64,000 nucleotides of DNA from Typha latifolia (taxonomy: Eukaryota > Streptophyta > Magnoliopsida > Poales > Typhaceae), in assembly GCA_019914945.1 (NCBI GenBank), contig CM034104.1:5954501-6018500 (forward strand), given 5' to 3'. Position 1 is the first letter of the stretch, and every line of letters starts with the position of its first letter. Position numbers and translations under genes: made by a program. The notes beneath the pieces are model-generated. The model had not been told where the DNA came from and searched no databases. It saw only the letters and a program-made list of their open reading frames with translations. Positions 1 to 10,698 of this stretch are shown piece by piece.

Positions 1-1236
1 TCGTTTTTCGGGTGCTTTCCAAAATGAGTCAATCTCTTCACAAGAATAGTTAATCATGTTGTGCGTTGTCAAGAGGTTACTTAAATAGTAATAGTATGAT
101 ATTAGAATTTTGAGAGGGGTTGTAATTCTTATTATGCTTGATGAAATAATATCAATCAATTTTAGACGAGTTTGTATTTTTTTCCTCCCTATGTAAGAGA
201 TACTTTCCATGTTAAAAAAATATGTCTTAGTACGTTTATTTTCTTACTTATATTCGGCTTTTGGTTTTATACTCTTACTTAGAATTCTGCGTACCGTACT
301 AGAGTTCGATTTTCATTGTTAGAGTAGAATTCATATTCCATCTCCTACTTGATTTTAGTTTTCAAGTTTAATTGTTAACCAGTTTTCTAAGTTAGTAGGA
401 TTCAGTTTTCTTAAACAAACTTGAATTTGATTTTAACTTACAAATCCTATCTCCCACGAATTTTTCAGATTGGCTTCACGATGTTATCAAAGTTTCAGAT
501 TGACTTAGGAATCTATGAATTCTTCTAATTATATCCTTCCCTCAAACTCAAAAATGCTGAACTTGATGTTAAGATCTAGTTGGATCCGAGGGTCCCTTCG
601 TAGATGACGACTTAGAGAAGCCTCTTTACTAAATGCTCTCCTTTGAGAATAATGAAAAGGGTTAACCTAGCCACTTAGATATCCTGCAAGTCTCGCTCAT
701 GAGCCAGAGCCTCCTTTGTTTTAGAACCACGTCGTCGACTTCAAAGGTTGGCACAAAAACCACAGTTCTAATAATACCAATTAATATCAGGTAAATCAGC
801 GATTAGAGAAGCTAACACAAATGTGGTCTAATAAACACTCACCTCATCATGAAATCTACCACATTTGGAGTTAAGCATACTATTCTTCACTTGGAATCCA
901 TTAAATGAATAGGAGCAAAGCAAAAGGAAATCCTCCTCCTCATTAATTATCCATCACTATACATGAGTATGAAGACTCAATGGGACGACTACCCCCTAAT
1001 GCATTAATTATCCACCACCATACATGAGTTCCAAGATTACAGAGGCCTATATTTAGCTTATTCTCATTAACTATATAAGTTCCAAGATTACAGAGGTCTA
1101 TTCCTATGATAACAACACAAAATTCTAAAAGTCTATCGAAAGTACCATCTTACCTCCCATTAACCATCACAATACATGGCTAGTTAAAAAATGAAAATAT
1201 ATTTGACCTAATTATACGAATACTTTCGTCTTAAGT
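1..1236. other. AT-rich non-coding DNA, no gene seen
   Basis: No open frame with recognisable protein similarity was found. The only structure seen is a short imperfect direct duplication: a segment starting cattaattatcca occurs at about 941 and 1002, and agttccaagattacagagg occurs at 1027 and 1078. The region ends at the target duplication of the hAT element that starts at 1237. Confidence 0.6.
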
Positions 1237-1740
1237 TAGATCTGATCAAAGGCCCAGCCCGCTTGTGCTCGGCCTGACCTGGCCTGGTTTGGATCGGGCT
1301 AAGCCTAGCCCAAACCTAGTTTGGGCCCGACCTGGCCCGAGCCCAAACTACTAATGGGCGGCATGGGCCAACCCTTTGCGCGCCCGACCTAGCTCGGAAG
1401 CCCGCTCGTTTTGCTTACAACTAGGCCCGCTCGTTCTGCTATAGTAGCTCGCCGTTCTGCTATAGTGAAAACCAACGAAAATTTTAGTACTATACTATTT
1501 TACATTTTTTTAAGCACACATTTAAAATTTTTTAATATATTATTTTTTTTAAATGGAGTAACAGAAATATTTTAAAAAAAAAACTAACAGTAAAAAAAAT
1601 TCTAAAAATGACTAAAATGCGGGTTGGGCTGAGTGATTGGTGGTCGGGCCGGCCCAGCTAGGCTGTTCTCTCATGGGCCGACGGGCGGTAACAGGCTAGA
1701 CTATTGTAGCCCGGCCCGCCCTGAGTGATTGGTAGGTCGG

Positions 1741-2470
1741 TGATACTATTCGGTTGGATTAGAACCACTCACGATATTGGATTCATTGGGATGAGCCTAT
1801 TTATTTAATTTATGTTTGCTTAAGAGAATAAGGACTTTTGCTAACGGGGCGTTCGAATGCTTGCATGCGTTCGTAATGATAGAGAACGGTATTTGCGCAT
1901 TCGCATGTGATCGGGCGCGTTCAAACATACCGTGGTGAAAATTATTGGTTTGTTAGAGTTTTAACTTAGTTGTTGGTTTGTTAGGATTTTAACTTAGTTG
2001 TTTGGGTCCCTAGGGTGAGTCTCTATAAATATATGGAAGAAATCCTAATTGGGGTAAGATCTAATAATTGAAATTAGCATTGTGCCTTTATCTCCTTCTC
2101 AACTGTCTCTAGCTATTGGCGCCCTCTCCCACCTCCTTCCTTCCATTGCCCGTGTCTTTGGTTAGCCTTCTCTAACTCCTAATCCCCTTCTTCTACAACA
2201 ACTTCTCCCCCTTCACACTAAAGAATTAACCTAACACCTATCTAGTCATTGAAGGGCTATCAAGCTAAGGTTTATTTGACCTTCAGCCACTATTCAGTCG
2301 ATATATCAAGATCTAACCATCCAAACCCTGCGATCTTAGATTTATTCGGGCGACAACATATCCAAAATTCAGGAAGATCCAATGGCTAGATCATCCGCAG
2401 CTTTCTTCGAAATTCACGTCTCTAATCTAGTCCAGAACAGTTTCGGATCGGATCGAGCCGGCTTGTAACA
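1741..2470 (+). repeat. 5' LTR of gag-only gypsy-type element
   Basis: Starts TGATACTATTCGG and ends GGCTTGTAACA. It contains variant copies of the GTTCGAACGC palindrome around 1850-1930, and a TATA-like box ctctataaatatat at 2021-2033 about 90 bp downstream, followed by a pyrimidine-rich leader. It is about 50 bp shorter than the 3' copy and visibly diverged from it. Confidence 0.8.
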
Positions 2471-2472
2471 AC

Positions 2473-2485
2473 TAGTATCAGTGCC
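2473..2485 (+). other. Degenerate primer-binding site
   Basis: tagtatcagtgcc lies two bases after the 5' LTR. It resembles the usual plant initiator-tRNA-Met primer site tggtatcagagcc with two or three changes. This supports the LTR boundary and the plus-strand orientation. Confidence 0.6.
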
Positions 2486-2995
2486 AACGTTCTTTGGACT
2501 GTAATGGCCACAACTAGATTGAAGGTGGCAAAGCAAACAAGAGATCAAGGCTTGAAGATGGACCGCATGGCTTTGTCAAGATCTCCATCCCCACAGAGCT
2601 CATGAGGACGAATAGAGGGCCCTCCTGATCTTGCACAAACCCTGGCGCTCATGGCGCAAACGTTGTGGGAGATCAAGGCAACCCTTGCCGACAGGAACCA
2701 TTATCCTCTAAGGCATACCCCTGAGCGTCCTCGAAGACATGAAGATCTCCCCTTACCAAGAGAGGGGAATCGATGAGGATTGATCCTGGAGACACTATGG
2801 CAACAGCGCAACGAACTGCACGGGTGTTGCACCGACTTACCATCCTTGCACCCGAGGGCACCTATGGCCCCACATCCAGAGGAGGAGCCTTGGGATGAGT
2901 GGGAGGAGCCCCCACATCAACCAATGGTCCAACAACAAGAGCTGTTTCATTGAGGACGCGAGAACAGACACGATCAAATGCTACAACCCAGCACC

Positions 2996-3865
2996 GTTCG
3001 AGTCGATTTCACCAAATTTAGCGGTGGTGACTCGTTGGATTAGATTTATAGGGTGGAACAATTCTTCATATATCAAGGGACACCTGATCACCAAAAGGTG
3101 CTTCTAGCCTCATTCCACCTTGAAGACGTAGCGGTGAGATGGTTAGCAGCACATCGCGCACGCTTTCGCCACTTGGGAGGAGTTTGCCGACACGCTTTAT
3201 GTGCGTTTTGAACCCTTGGACTATGAGGACTTCCAAGCCACCTTGACGAAGCTGACCCAAAAGACCTCTGTAAGAGCCTACCAAGAGGAGTTTGAAAGAA
3301 TTAGCAATCAAGTCCATGGGTGATCGGACTCAGCTCTCAAAAGCACTTTCTTCTCTGGGCTTCGTCGTGATATCCAAGCAAAAGTCAAAGCTAATCATCC
3401 TACCACCTTGCTAGAGGCCTTCAGCAGCACAAATGATGGAGGAAAAAAATACGAGAGTTGAAGTTAATTCACCAACCAAAGTGGACCACATTGGAGGCAA
3501 CAACCATAGATCAAATGCTAGTGAGAAACCCGAGACCGCCAGCCTCGGGTGTGCCATATTTAGGACAAGCTCGGCCAAATCCAAGTGGGCCAGCCCCACC
3601 ACAAACCTGGCTAGACCCTAAAGACCAGCCGAGGTTGATAGGTCGACGCCTCCTACTAGCAGACATTGAAGATCGGTGCTTGAAGGGCCTATGCTTCTAT
3701 TGCGATGAGCGCTTCGTACTGGGCCATAAATATGCTAAACAAGCCGCTACCATTATGCTCATGGAGGAGATGATCAAGGATGATCCAGAGGACCAATCGT
3801 GGGAAAAGCATGGACAAACTGGAAAAGACTTGGAAACCACCATAGTCACCTTGAGGACAAGGTAG
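2996..3865 (+). pseudogene. Broken Ty3/gypsy gag polyprotein
   Basis: Translated pieces read VRVDFTKFSGGDSL, then YQGTPDHQKVLLASFHLED, then after a frameshift near 3163 WEEFADTLYVRF and AYQEEFERISNQV. These are hallmarks of plant Ty3/gypsy gag (Retrotrans_gag family). Near 3680-3740 follows CFYCDERFVLGHKYAK, which is the CX2C-X-GHKC zinc knuckle with its final Cys changed to Tyr. Several in-frame stops and at least one frameshift prevent expression. Gag normally forms the cytoplasmic particle that packages element RNA. Here the gene is followed directly by the 3' LTR, with no pol. The upstream part (2490-2995) is proline- and arginine-rich in several frames and probably held the gag N-terminus. 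Confidence 0.75.
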
Positions 3866-3882
3866 TCGGAAGTGTGGTGGAA

Positions 3883-4663
3883 TGATATGACTTGGTCGGA
3901 TTGGAACCACTCGCAACATTTGGGTTTATTGGGATGAGCTCATTTATCTAGTTTATGTTTGCCTGAGAGAATAAAGTCTTTTGCTATGGGGCATTCAAAT
4001 GCTAGGGACCCTAGCATTCGAACGCGATTGTTTGAATACTTGCACGTATTCACAACGACAAAGAACGGTATTTACTCGTTCGAACGCAATCGACCGCGTT
4101 CAAACGCATCGTGGCAAAAATTATTGGTTTGTTAGGGTTTTAACTTAGTTGTTGGTTTGTTAGGATTTTAACTTAATTGTTTGGGTCCCTCGGGTAAGTC
4201 TCTATAAATATGTGGAGGAAACCTTAATTGGGGTAAGATCTAGTAATTGAAATTGGCATTATGCCTTTATCTCCTTCTCAACTGTCTCTAACCATTGGCA
4301 TCCTATCCCACCTCCTTTCTTCCACTACCCAAGTCTTTGGTCGGCTTCCTCTAACCCCTAATCCCCCTCTTCTACAACAGCTTCTCCCCCTTTACACCAG
4401 GGAATTAACCTAGCACCTATCTAGCCATTGAAGGGCTATCAAGCTAGGGTTTATTTGACCTTCGGCCACTGTTCGGTCGATATCTCAAGATCTAACCGTC
4501 CAAACTCTACGATATTGAATTATTGAAAACCTCTTTTCAAGGGCGACAACATATCCAAAATTTAGGAAGATCCAATGGTTAGATCACCTGCAGCTTCCTT
4601 CGAAAGTCACATCCTTAATCTAGTCCAACAGCATTTCAGATCGGATCAAGCCGGTTCGTAACA
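3883..4663 (+). repeat. 3' LTR of gag-only gypsy-type element
   Basis: Starts TGATATGACTTGG and ends GGTTCGTAACA. It is collinear with 1741-2470. Palindrome copies attcgaacgc (about 4015) and gttcgaacgc (about 4079) lie upstream of the TATA-like box ctctataaatatg near 4200. Relative to the 5' copy it has a small insertion near 4520 (a segment with tattgaaaacctc). Confidence 0.8.
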
Positions 4664-4755
4664 TTTGTACCGTGAACAAATACTTAAACCCGATTAGCAT
4701 GAAAAGCCCGGCCAGAACCCCGCCAGGATGCCCGATGATCATGTGTAGCTTAAGT

Positions 4756-6045
4756 ACTTAATTCTCCGTTTTTGTAGTTTGTATAAAAGTTCAATAGTTA
4801 CTTTTTTTCATTATAATGTCGGTCCCAACTATTGAGTAACTTTTTTTTACCATAAGACCATAATTACATAATGAAAGTACCCGTCCTAACAAAAGGAAAT
4901 ATTATTCACCTGTGACTTAATATGAATGGGCAAAGTTATTTCATCTTCTCACTAACCACATAGTAACACCTGCAATTTAGTCCGGATACATAGAGTTTCA
5001 TATAACTAAGCTAAACTAGTGCATGAAAAAAATGGAAATTCCCCAATACCTTTAAAGATACCACACATGCTAAGTTTTAAGGAACTCGTACAAATTAGAT
5101 AGTGCTCAACCCATATCTAGTTCCATATTTTAGAGTCTGGATACGGATATTGGACAAATAGCAAAATTTAAAATCATATCTTAATTAAATGAATTCGGAT
5201 AAGTTTCGAATACGAATCGAATAATTTTTTGATAGTGGATTAGATCGTTAACGAGTTATGACCTTTCTTTTGAATATAATTGAAACAAAATAAGAGTGTT
5301 AAAATTAAATTTTTAGGTCAAATAAATTACAATTTAGGAAAATCAATCTTTACAAACAATATATAACACATTATCAGAAACAGTATCAACACTCACTATT
5401 TAGATAAGCATACGAATATTAGATATATGTATCTGTATCCAAAAAATTATATCAAATCCGTATTTATATCCGAGTTTTTTTACCCATATTTGGCTTTTAA
5501 TCATAAATCTTACTTGTATCCGAATTTGTATCCATGTCGAGTAGAAAATTTTTATCCGAATCTAATCCGAATCGGATCGAATTGTGTCGTATCGGAGTTA
5601 ATCCTATCCATTTTCAACCCTATCTACATATATGGTTCTTGGGCTTTGGCACTCTGGTATCAACCACTAACTTTTTTTTTAGAAGAATCAGAAATACTAG
5701 GAATTGTTCATAAGTCAATGAGATCGGACGGCAAAGAATCATGCTAGGCATTATCATTTACAAAATTGTCACATTTTTAATCACACAATTTGTAGTGATA
5801 ATTGCTAACCTGAAATATAGGTGTAATTTGTTCAAATATTCTTACATATTTTTCTAGAAACCCTTGTTTGTACTACTAAGCCACAAACAAATGTTTGCAC
5901 TACTAATCAAATCTTAAGTTGTAGTCCTAGTATATACGTTATTTTACATCTTTGTTCTATATGCAACAAAGATTAACATGTCTATAATAATTTTTCTTTA
6001 GCTTCATGCTTTTACCTTTTCTCCGCATCTGCTGTTTCTTGTTAT
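4756..6045. other. Intergenic DNA with a probable hAT-like MITE (about 5100-5625)
   Basis: The stretch 5100-5625 contains many repeats of cggat, atccga and gaatacgaat in both orientations. It ends ...atccattttcaacccta, a typical terminus of plant hAT-derived MITEs. Related sequences occur at 9020-9240, 27790-28060 and 53648-54205 in this window. The exact ends and target duplication could not be fixed. The rest of the stretch is AT-rich and without recognisable genes. Confidence 0.45.
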
Positions 6046-6330
6046 TAAGAGGTCCAAACGTGAGTCAACTTTAAGTATGGGTTCAAAAATCTGAGTAAAA
6101 AGCAACTGCCCACTGGATGAAAGGTCCAGGAGTTTTATCCAATTAGATTTCGTGTCCCTGCCCATCTATTTCCAGTCTTCCTTTCCTTCATCTTTAATGT
6201 TCTTTTCTCTCACTAGCCAAGGAGATTGCTCATGGGCAACCATGCCGATGCACATTCCCCCAACCTTATCTGATTAACCGACACTGCCACTTCCTACCTG
6301 CGAAGTTCAGTCGGTTTATTTAATATTGCA
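6046..6330 (+). repeat. Segment homologous to 28405-28690 (diverged duplicate)
   Basis: Shared blocks in the same order include aagaggtcca, atgttcttttctctca, atcatgggccaccatg versus ctcatgggcaaccatg, caaccttatc and gcgaag. The second copy lies about 0.7 kb downstream of the GST stop codon. The resemblance is collinear but with many differences, so this is an old duplication or a shared low-copy repeat. No coding potential is seen. Confidence 0.5.
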
Positions 6331-6464
6331 CAGAATAATGAAGATCTCTGAGAATATTTCTTGAGGATGAGCAATTGACTTGAGTTAATCTAGATGAACA
6401 CATGCAAGGCAGTATCCCCGTGATAAAACATTATTTATATGAGATATATGCTTGGGTTTAACGG

Positions 6465-6965
6465 TGTAAACGAGGGCTATAAGAAAAACTCGTTGGATCA
6501 TGAGGCTTGTGAGCTCGGCTCGTTTAGAGCTCGACTTAAGCTCGGCTCGAGCTCTAAATAACCTGTGCTGAACTAAAATTTTGAGCTAGAAAGGTTAATC
6601 GAGCCGAGCTCAAGTCGAGCCGAGCTAGAGTCTGCTCGCTGAACTCGACTCGATCTATAATATGTACCAAAATAAATCTATAAATGATATATAGCTTAGT
6701 TGGTTAAAGTAGTTTTTAGAGACTATAGGATTAATAAATAGTATAGGATAGGATTCGAACTCAGATTGAGTTGGTTTCTAGAAATCATATTAACCAACTA
6801 TGCTATATAATATTTATACATTTATTTTGGTATATATATATATATAATTTCACATATTATATATCATTCTTATTCAAGCGGAGCTCGAGCAAGCTGACTC
6901 TAGCTCAGCTCAACTCGAGCTCTAATTTAGTCGGGCTCACGAGCCTCGTAAGTAGGTGGGCTTTT
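6465..6965. mobile_element. MITE-like element rich in GAGCTCG, with an internal foldback
   Basis: Both outer parts contain many gagctcg and cggctcg motifs in opposite orientation (6500-6650 and 6880-6950). The left edge contains ggtgtaaacgagggc and the right edge gtcgggctcacgagcc. This is the pattern of a common class of plant hAT-related MITEs; pieces of the same type appear at 60160-60280 and 61800-61990. No transposase and no clear target duplication were found. A tRNA-like foldback occupies the middle. Confidence 0.45.
6686..6812. repeat. Inverted repeat with tRNA-like Pol III box motifs
   Basis: The left arm tatatagcttagttggttaa (about 6690-6709) pairs with ttaaccaactatgctatata (about 6790-6809). 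On each strand an A-box-like element (TAGCTTAGTTGG plus; TAGCATAGTTGG minus) is followed by a B-box-like element (GGATTCGAACTC plus; GAGTTCGAATCC minus). The T stem does not pair, so it is not a functional tRNA. It may be a tRNA-derived SINE remnant or two half-tRNA copies head to head. Confidence 0.4.
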
Positions 6966-7274
6966 TTTACTGCCCTATTTGGGTTCAATTTTTTCTTACA
7001 AATTGTGGAGTGGGTACACTGATGGATAGGATGTGCAGAGTGTTTCCATTGACCCTACAATTTCCCCTTTTCTAGGAGGTTTCTATCTTTCTTCTCTTAG
7101 CTCATTCTCTCTTTCTCCTCTCTCTTCACCTCTCTTACTTCCTTGTCATTGTCCTCATCCGCTGCTCTTTCCCTAGTCTTTTTCCTCATTCGTCAGATCT
7201 ATGGCTTGCTACCATCTCCCCCATTGTAAATGGGCTTCGCCGCCACTCCCTTGCCAGTTTCGAGCTTCTCCATC
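6966..7274. other. Pyrimidine-rich DNA interrupted by the solo LTR; no gene seen
   Basis: Contains long ctttctc/tctcttc stretches. It is continuous with 8126 onward once the LTR and one copy of its ccatc target duplication are removed. No protein similarity was recognised. Confidence 0.4.
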
Positions 7275-8120
7275 TGATAGGCTACAGAACAATTCCTTCA
7301 AGATCTGGATTTAATGCAGGAAGCAGTCCACGCAATTGAGAAAAATATTCACCAAATATTCTCCTATAGTCAGCAAATTATGAAACTAAGTGGAATCGAT
7401 TCGTAACTCCCTTATCTATATTTTTTGTATGTACATCCTTCGTAGATTAGAACTGCAACTGAGACTAAAACACAATTTAGTGCAGAGATGGTGGTGGTGA
7501 TGAGTGGAGTCGATGTTAGGGTTATAGATGATAATGGAGATGAGGGTGGATGGTTGATGTTGTTTAAGTGATAAAGACGAAGGAGAAGAAGTGGTCGAGA
7601 TTCCAAAGAAGAGGGAGGACTCGACAGATGAAAAAGATTAAAAGTTAGGAGAGATCTTTCCAACAGTAGAGGTGGTAGGTTGGTAAAGAGGGAGGAGGGA
7701 GATTAGGGTAGAGAGACTAGAGAGAAAATAGAGAAGCAAAAAACCAATATTCTAATAGCACAATAATTTTGGCTGTCATCCACACCTTTATAGAGGCTAG
7801 CTAACAAGCCAAAATAACAATCATTAACCCTAATTCTAGTGGACTCCCGCCGATCATGTTCGAACGCGCCCGATTGCGTTCAAATGCACAAAAGGCGTTC
7901 TCTGTCGATGTGAATGTGATGCAAACGTTCGAACGTGGCGTTCGAATGCGCCAGACCATGTTCGAATGCGCATTTTGTGTTCTTTATTTTTGTGAACCTG
8001 ATGTAGGCATTTGTAAAGGCGTTTGAACCCCAATCGCGTTCGAACGCAACCTACAAAAAATTCATTTTAATGAAAACAAATAACTAATGCAATAATAAAA
8101 GACTCTAACTAAGTGTATCA
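7275..8120 (-). mobile_element. Solo LTR (minus strand) of the TGATAC gypsy-type family
   Basis: Read on the minus strand the element starts TGATACAC at 8120 and ends CCTATCA at 7275. It is flanked by a perfect 5-bp target duplication, ccatc, at 7270-7274 and 8121-8125. Inside, GTTCGAACGC palindromes and variants lie at 7855-8045. A TATA-like box (minus-strand CTCTATAAAGGTGTGG) lies near 7785-7800, followed by a pyrimidine-rich leader. Blocks such as AAAGGTGTGGATG and GTTAGCCTCTA are shared with the LTR at 49277. No primer site or internal sequence is present, so it arose by LTR-LTR recombination. Confidence 0.85.
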
Positions 8121-8125
8121 CCATC

Positions 8126-9015
8126 GCTCTTTCAAGCCTTCCTTCTTCCAGCTCATCCTTTATCCTAGCCAAATTTGTGCCCTACTATCGCTCACTCATC
8201 CCTTATCCCTCCTCTAAGTCTTGCCGTCAATCCATGTCATATCTATGCCTGGCCGCAAAATCCCATCTCCCACCTTCCTTACCTAAGCCTTGTCACGACT
8301 CACCCGTCACCACCTCTTTCACCCGAGCCAAATTCAAGTTGTGGTGGTGTTCCTTCTTCACCCATGGTCTAATCCTTGTCACTAGCTCCACCACCGAATT
8401 TTGGTTACTAGCCTTGGCTACTCTATTAGATCTGCTTACCAACACTACATCCAATTTGGTTATTTCTATTTTTTTATGTATGTTTGTAGGTTGGTGATTT
8501 GCTTCTTTAGTTTTTCATAGCTTTCTAGGACTGTGTCTTCCACTGTCGAATCACAGTGGAGTCATAGAACAATGTTACACATTTTGTTCCTATGAATACT
8601 CTAGGGATATGCTTTGTGTTGTATTTTTTTCTAGCTTTAGGCTTGTTACCTTATTTTCTCTATGTTGTTGTTCACTATTGTAACCAAGCACGGGGCTTAT
8701 GTTAAAAGATCGTCGCCCTATTTTTCCACTCATGTTGTGTATCAAGTCATCTTTATTGAATGAATGAATCTATGTCTATGGAGATTAACTAAAAGTTAAA
8801 AAAAAGAAAGATGCGTAGAGTGTAGCCGTAACGTGGTGTAGGTGTTGGAATCTATTTGGGCCTTGTATTTGAGGAGTAGTGCATATTAACGGACCAACTT
8901 CTTTTTTTTTTCTGATCATTCTTTTAATCGACCAACTTAACCTAGGTTCTAATTAATCATATAGGATTCCTACAAATTAATCTAATGGAAGTTGATTTAG
9001 GCATACAGTTAGATG
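8126..9015. other. Unassigned DNA, possibly an old retroelement 3' region
   Basis: The sequence up to about 8790 is pyrimidine-rich and ends with tctttattgaatgaatgaat, a little like a LINE or transcript 3' end. No domain was recognised in any frame. The short frames at 8175-8500 overlap one another and show no family similarity. Beyond 8800 nothing was recognised. Confidence 0.35.
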
Positions 9016-9250
9016 CACGCTTGCTAGGGTGAAAATGGATCAGATTTAATTCGATCCAACTCGCTACTCAACCCGGATCAGACTGATATGTGTCAAAATA
9101 AGCTACCTGACTCAAGTACGAATATAGATATAGGTTGTGATTTTTAAAAAACCCAAATATAAATCTAGATATAATTATAGTCTATTCATTTGGATTTAGG
9201 TGCAAATATCACATATCTGTTTACCCGTATCCTATATATAATTTCATAAA
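9016..9250. repeat. hAT-like MITE fragment
   Basis: Begins tagggtgaaaatggatcag, a characteristic terminus of plant hAT-derived MITEs, and continues with atccaactcg, aacccggatc and aatatagatatag motifs. The right end was not identified. Confidence 0.4.
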
Positions 9251-9309
9251 ATCCTTACCATTCCTGGTCTCATTTCCTTAGCTATGGCTGCTCATGGAGA
9301 AAATAAAAT

Positions 9310-9920
9310 TAGGATCAGACTTGGGCAAGGTCTGGCTTAGTCCATCCCTAGACTAGTATTGGACCAGGTATGGGCTTAGGTTGAGTTCAAGTATTCAGAC
9401 CCAGTCTAGTCCATGCCTATGTTATTGAATGGGCCAATTGTGAGCGGACAGACATATTATGTCTAATTGAATTTAAATGTTTGTAAAGAATACTTTTCTA
9501 TGATAGAATATTTTCTAAAAGCCTATAAATAATATTTTTATATGATTCAAAATTTTCTAAATGTTCTAACTTTCATAATTGTTTCCCAACTTGACTAAGT
9601 TAGTCACAATCAAATTTTGTGATTATTACTAATGCTCCCATGAACACAATAATAGAAACATATATTTAAGGAATATAAGAATTGGATTTAAGGAATTTAA
9701 ATTTAAATCTAATAGACATGGCTCAAAGTAATTGTAGACGAACATAGCTCAAAAGATGGGTCATTACCTATGAGTCTTATGGACAGACTAGGCACGATGG
9801 GCTCGGGCCTAGCCGGGCTTGGATATGGCTTGACCCCAAGTAAGTCCAATAGACTTTTAGGTCAGGTCGGGCCGGGTCAAAAGCGGGCTTGGGACAGGCT
9901 ATGACCCAATTTTATTAGGT
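9310..9920. repeat. GGGCTTGG-rich MITE-like sequence
   Basis: Both ends are rich in gggctt, ggtctgg and cgggcc motifs (9310-9430 and 9785-9920), with an AT-rich centre. This resembles subterminal DNA of the plant hAT elements elsewhere in the window. Boundaries were not determined. Confidence 0.35.
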
Positions 9921-9974
9921 TGGACATGGATGAGCTTCAAGTTCACGGGCTTGCTGAACTTAAGGGTGCGCACA

Positions 9975-10075
9975 TGTGGGTCACATGCGCCCCTTTCCTT
10001 CTCCCTCCCTCTCTCTTATCTTCTTTTTTTCTTTCCTTCTTTCCTTTTCTTCTTTCTTCTCCCCGCCAATGGTAT
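9975..10075 (+). repeat. Polypyrimidine tract (CTTT/TTCC simple repeat)
   Basis: An almost pure C/T stretch of about 100 bases from cccctttccttctccctcc to ttctttcttctcccc. Low-complexity frames that cross it are not genes. Confidence 0.8.
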
Positions 10076-10129
10076 TTGGCCGTTTTTTTTCTTCTTGATG
10101 CGCCAATGTGTCGCCAAGGCTCATTAGCG

Positions 10130-10698
10130 TCACCAATCGACTTGTAGGTGAGTCCTCCTCCTCCCTTGTTAGTTAATTTTAGTATAAATGCCTAGCTGCC
10201 ATTTTTTGTTCCTCCCTCTTTTGATTTCAGTCTTGTCGGTCAATTGGCTGGTGGGCGATCTCGAGTTGGTGTCGCACCAGTCCTGCAAGCTTAACCTCGT
10301 GAAGCCCTCATGATTTCGGCATTCTTGGCTCTTCTTATCTTTGGGAGAGGCCACACCAAGTGGCCTCTTTCCGTCGGCTACTATAGGTGGATCTGACCTC
10401 TGTTGGCACCATCTCCTCCCCCCCGACTGGTCAAAAGTCTCCCTCTTTGTGAGATGAAGGCTTCCAGCATCATCCTTTGGTGTTGGCGTGGTCAAGATCG
10501 TTGGACGACTCATCCCCTTAGCCTTTGTGTAGGGCTTGCTCAGAAAGCCATGCGCCACCTCATGCGGGTTGTGTGCATCACGTGGGTGCATTTGTTCTGG
10601 TCAGTTGGTGGTTTCGTAAGCGGAGACCACTGGTGACCCCCCTCCTCCATCCTGGAGCCCGCATCCTGCTGAGAGCTCCTTGCTCGGCCTCTGACAGG
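10130..10698. other. GC-richer unassigned DNA flanking the hAT insertion
   Basis: This stretch and its continuation at 15696-15840 are richer in GC than the surroundings and have open frames of 65-140 codons on both strands. I recognise no protein family in them. Once the hAT element and one target copy are removed, the two sides join to a continuous sequence, so this is the pre-insertion target. It could be internal DNA of an older retroelement or a captured gene fragment. Confidence 0.35.

Larger units (their letters stand above)
1741..4663 (+). mobile_element. Ty3/gypsy-type LTR element carrying only gag (TR-GAG-like)
   Basis: Two direct LTR copies (1741-2470 and 3883-4663) start with TGATA and end with TAACA. 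They flank about 1.4 kb of internal DNA. A degenerate iMet-type primer site follows the 5' LTR. The internal DNA shows gypsy gag similarity and a gag zinc-knuckle remnant, and then the 3' LTR starts; no protease, RT, RNase H or integrase was found. This matches the LTR-gag-LTR structure known as TR-GAG elements. The element lies in the hAT copy at 1237-4747, so it is the younger insertion. No convincing 5-bp target duplication was found (left flank gtcgg, right flank tttgt). Confidence 0.75.
1237..4747. mobile_element. Non-autonomous hAT-type transposon, interrupted by an LTR element
   Basis: The left end reads tagatctgatcaaaggccc and the right end ...gcccgatgatcatgtgta, which are imperfect inverted repeats. 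The left flank tcttaagt (1229-1236) and right flank gcttaagt (4748-4755) form an 8-bp target duplication with one mismatch, as expected for hAT elements. The subterminal DNA (1245-1440 and 1620-1740) is dense in GGCCCG/CGGGCC motifs, typical of plant hAT ends. The left end also matches the outer end of the hAT at 51.2-53.1 kb, so the two share a family. No transposase is encoded. The internal part is split by the LTR element at 1741-4663, so the original element was only about 0.6 kb. Confidence 0.72.

Noticed and set aside
1850..1930. Reading the TTCGAA palindromes as heat-shock elements
   Set aside because: A heat-shock element needs GAA and TTC blocks separated by two bases; here they are adjacent (TTCGAA), and GAACGCGTTC spacing also does not fit.
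1741..4663. A target duplication for the gag-only LTR element
   Set aside because: Flanks gtcgg and tttgt do not match, and shifting the boundaries does not create a duplication, so none is claimed.
6686..6812. A functional tRNA gene
   Set aside because: A and B boxes are present, but the T stem and acceptor stem do not pair on either strand.
8175..8500. A small protein gene in two overlapping frames
   Set aside because: Two frames are open over the same pyrimidine-rich stretch and neither has similarity or a plausible gene structure.
10169..10591. A 140-codon minus-strand frame
   Set aside because: No recognisable domain; overlapping open frames occur on the other strand, as expected in GC-richer DNA.
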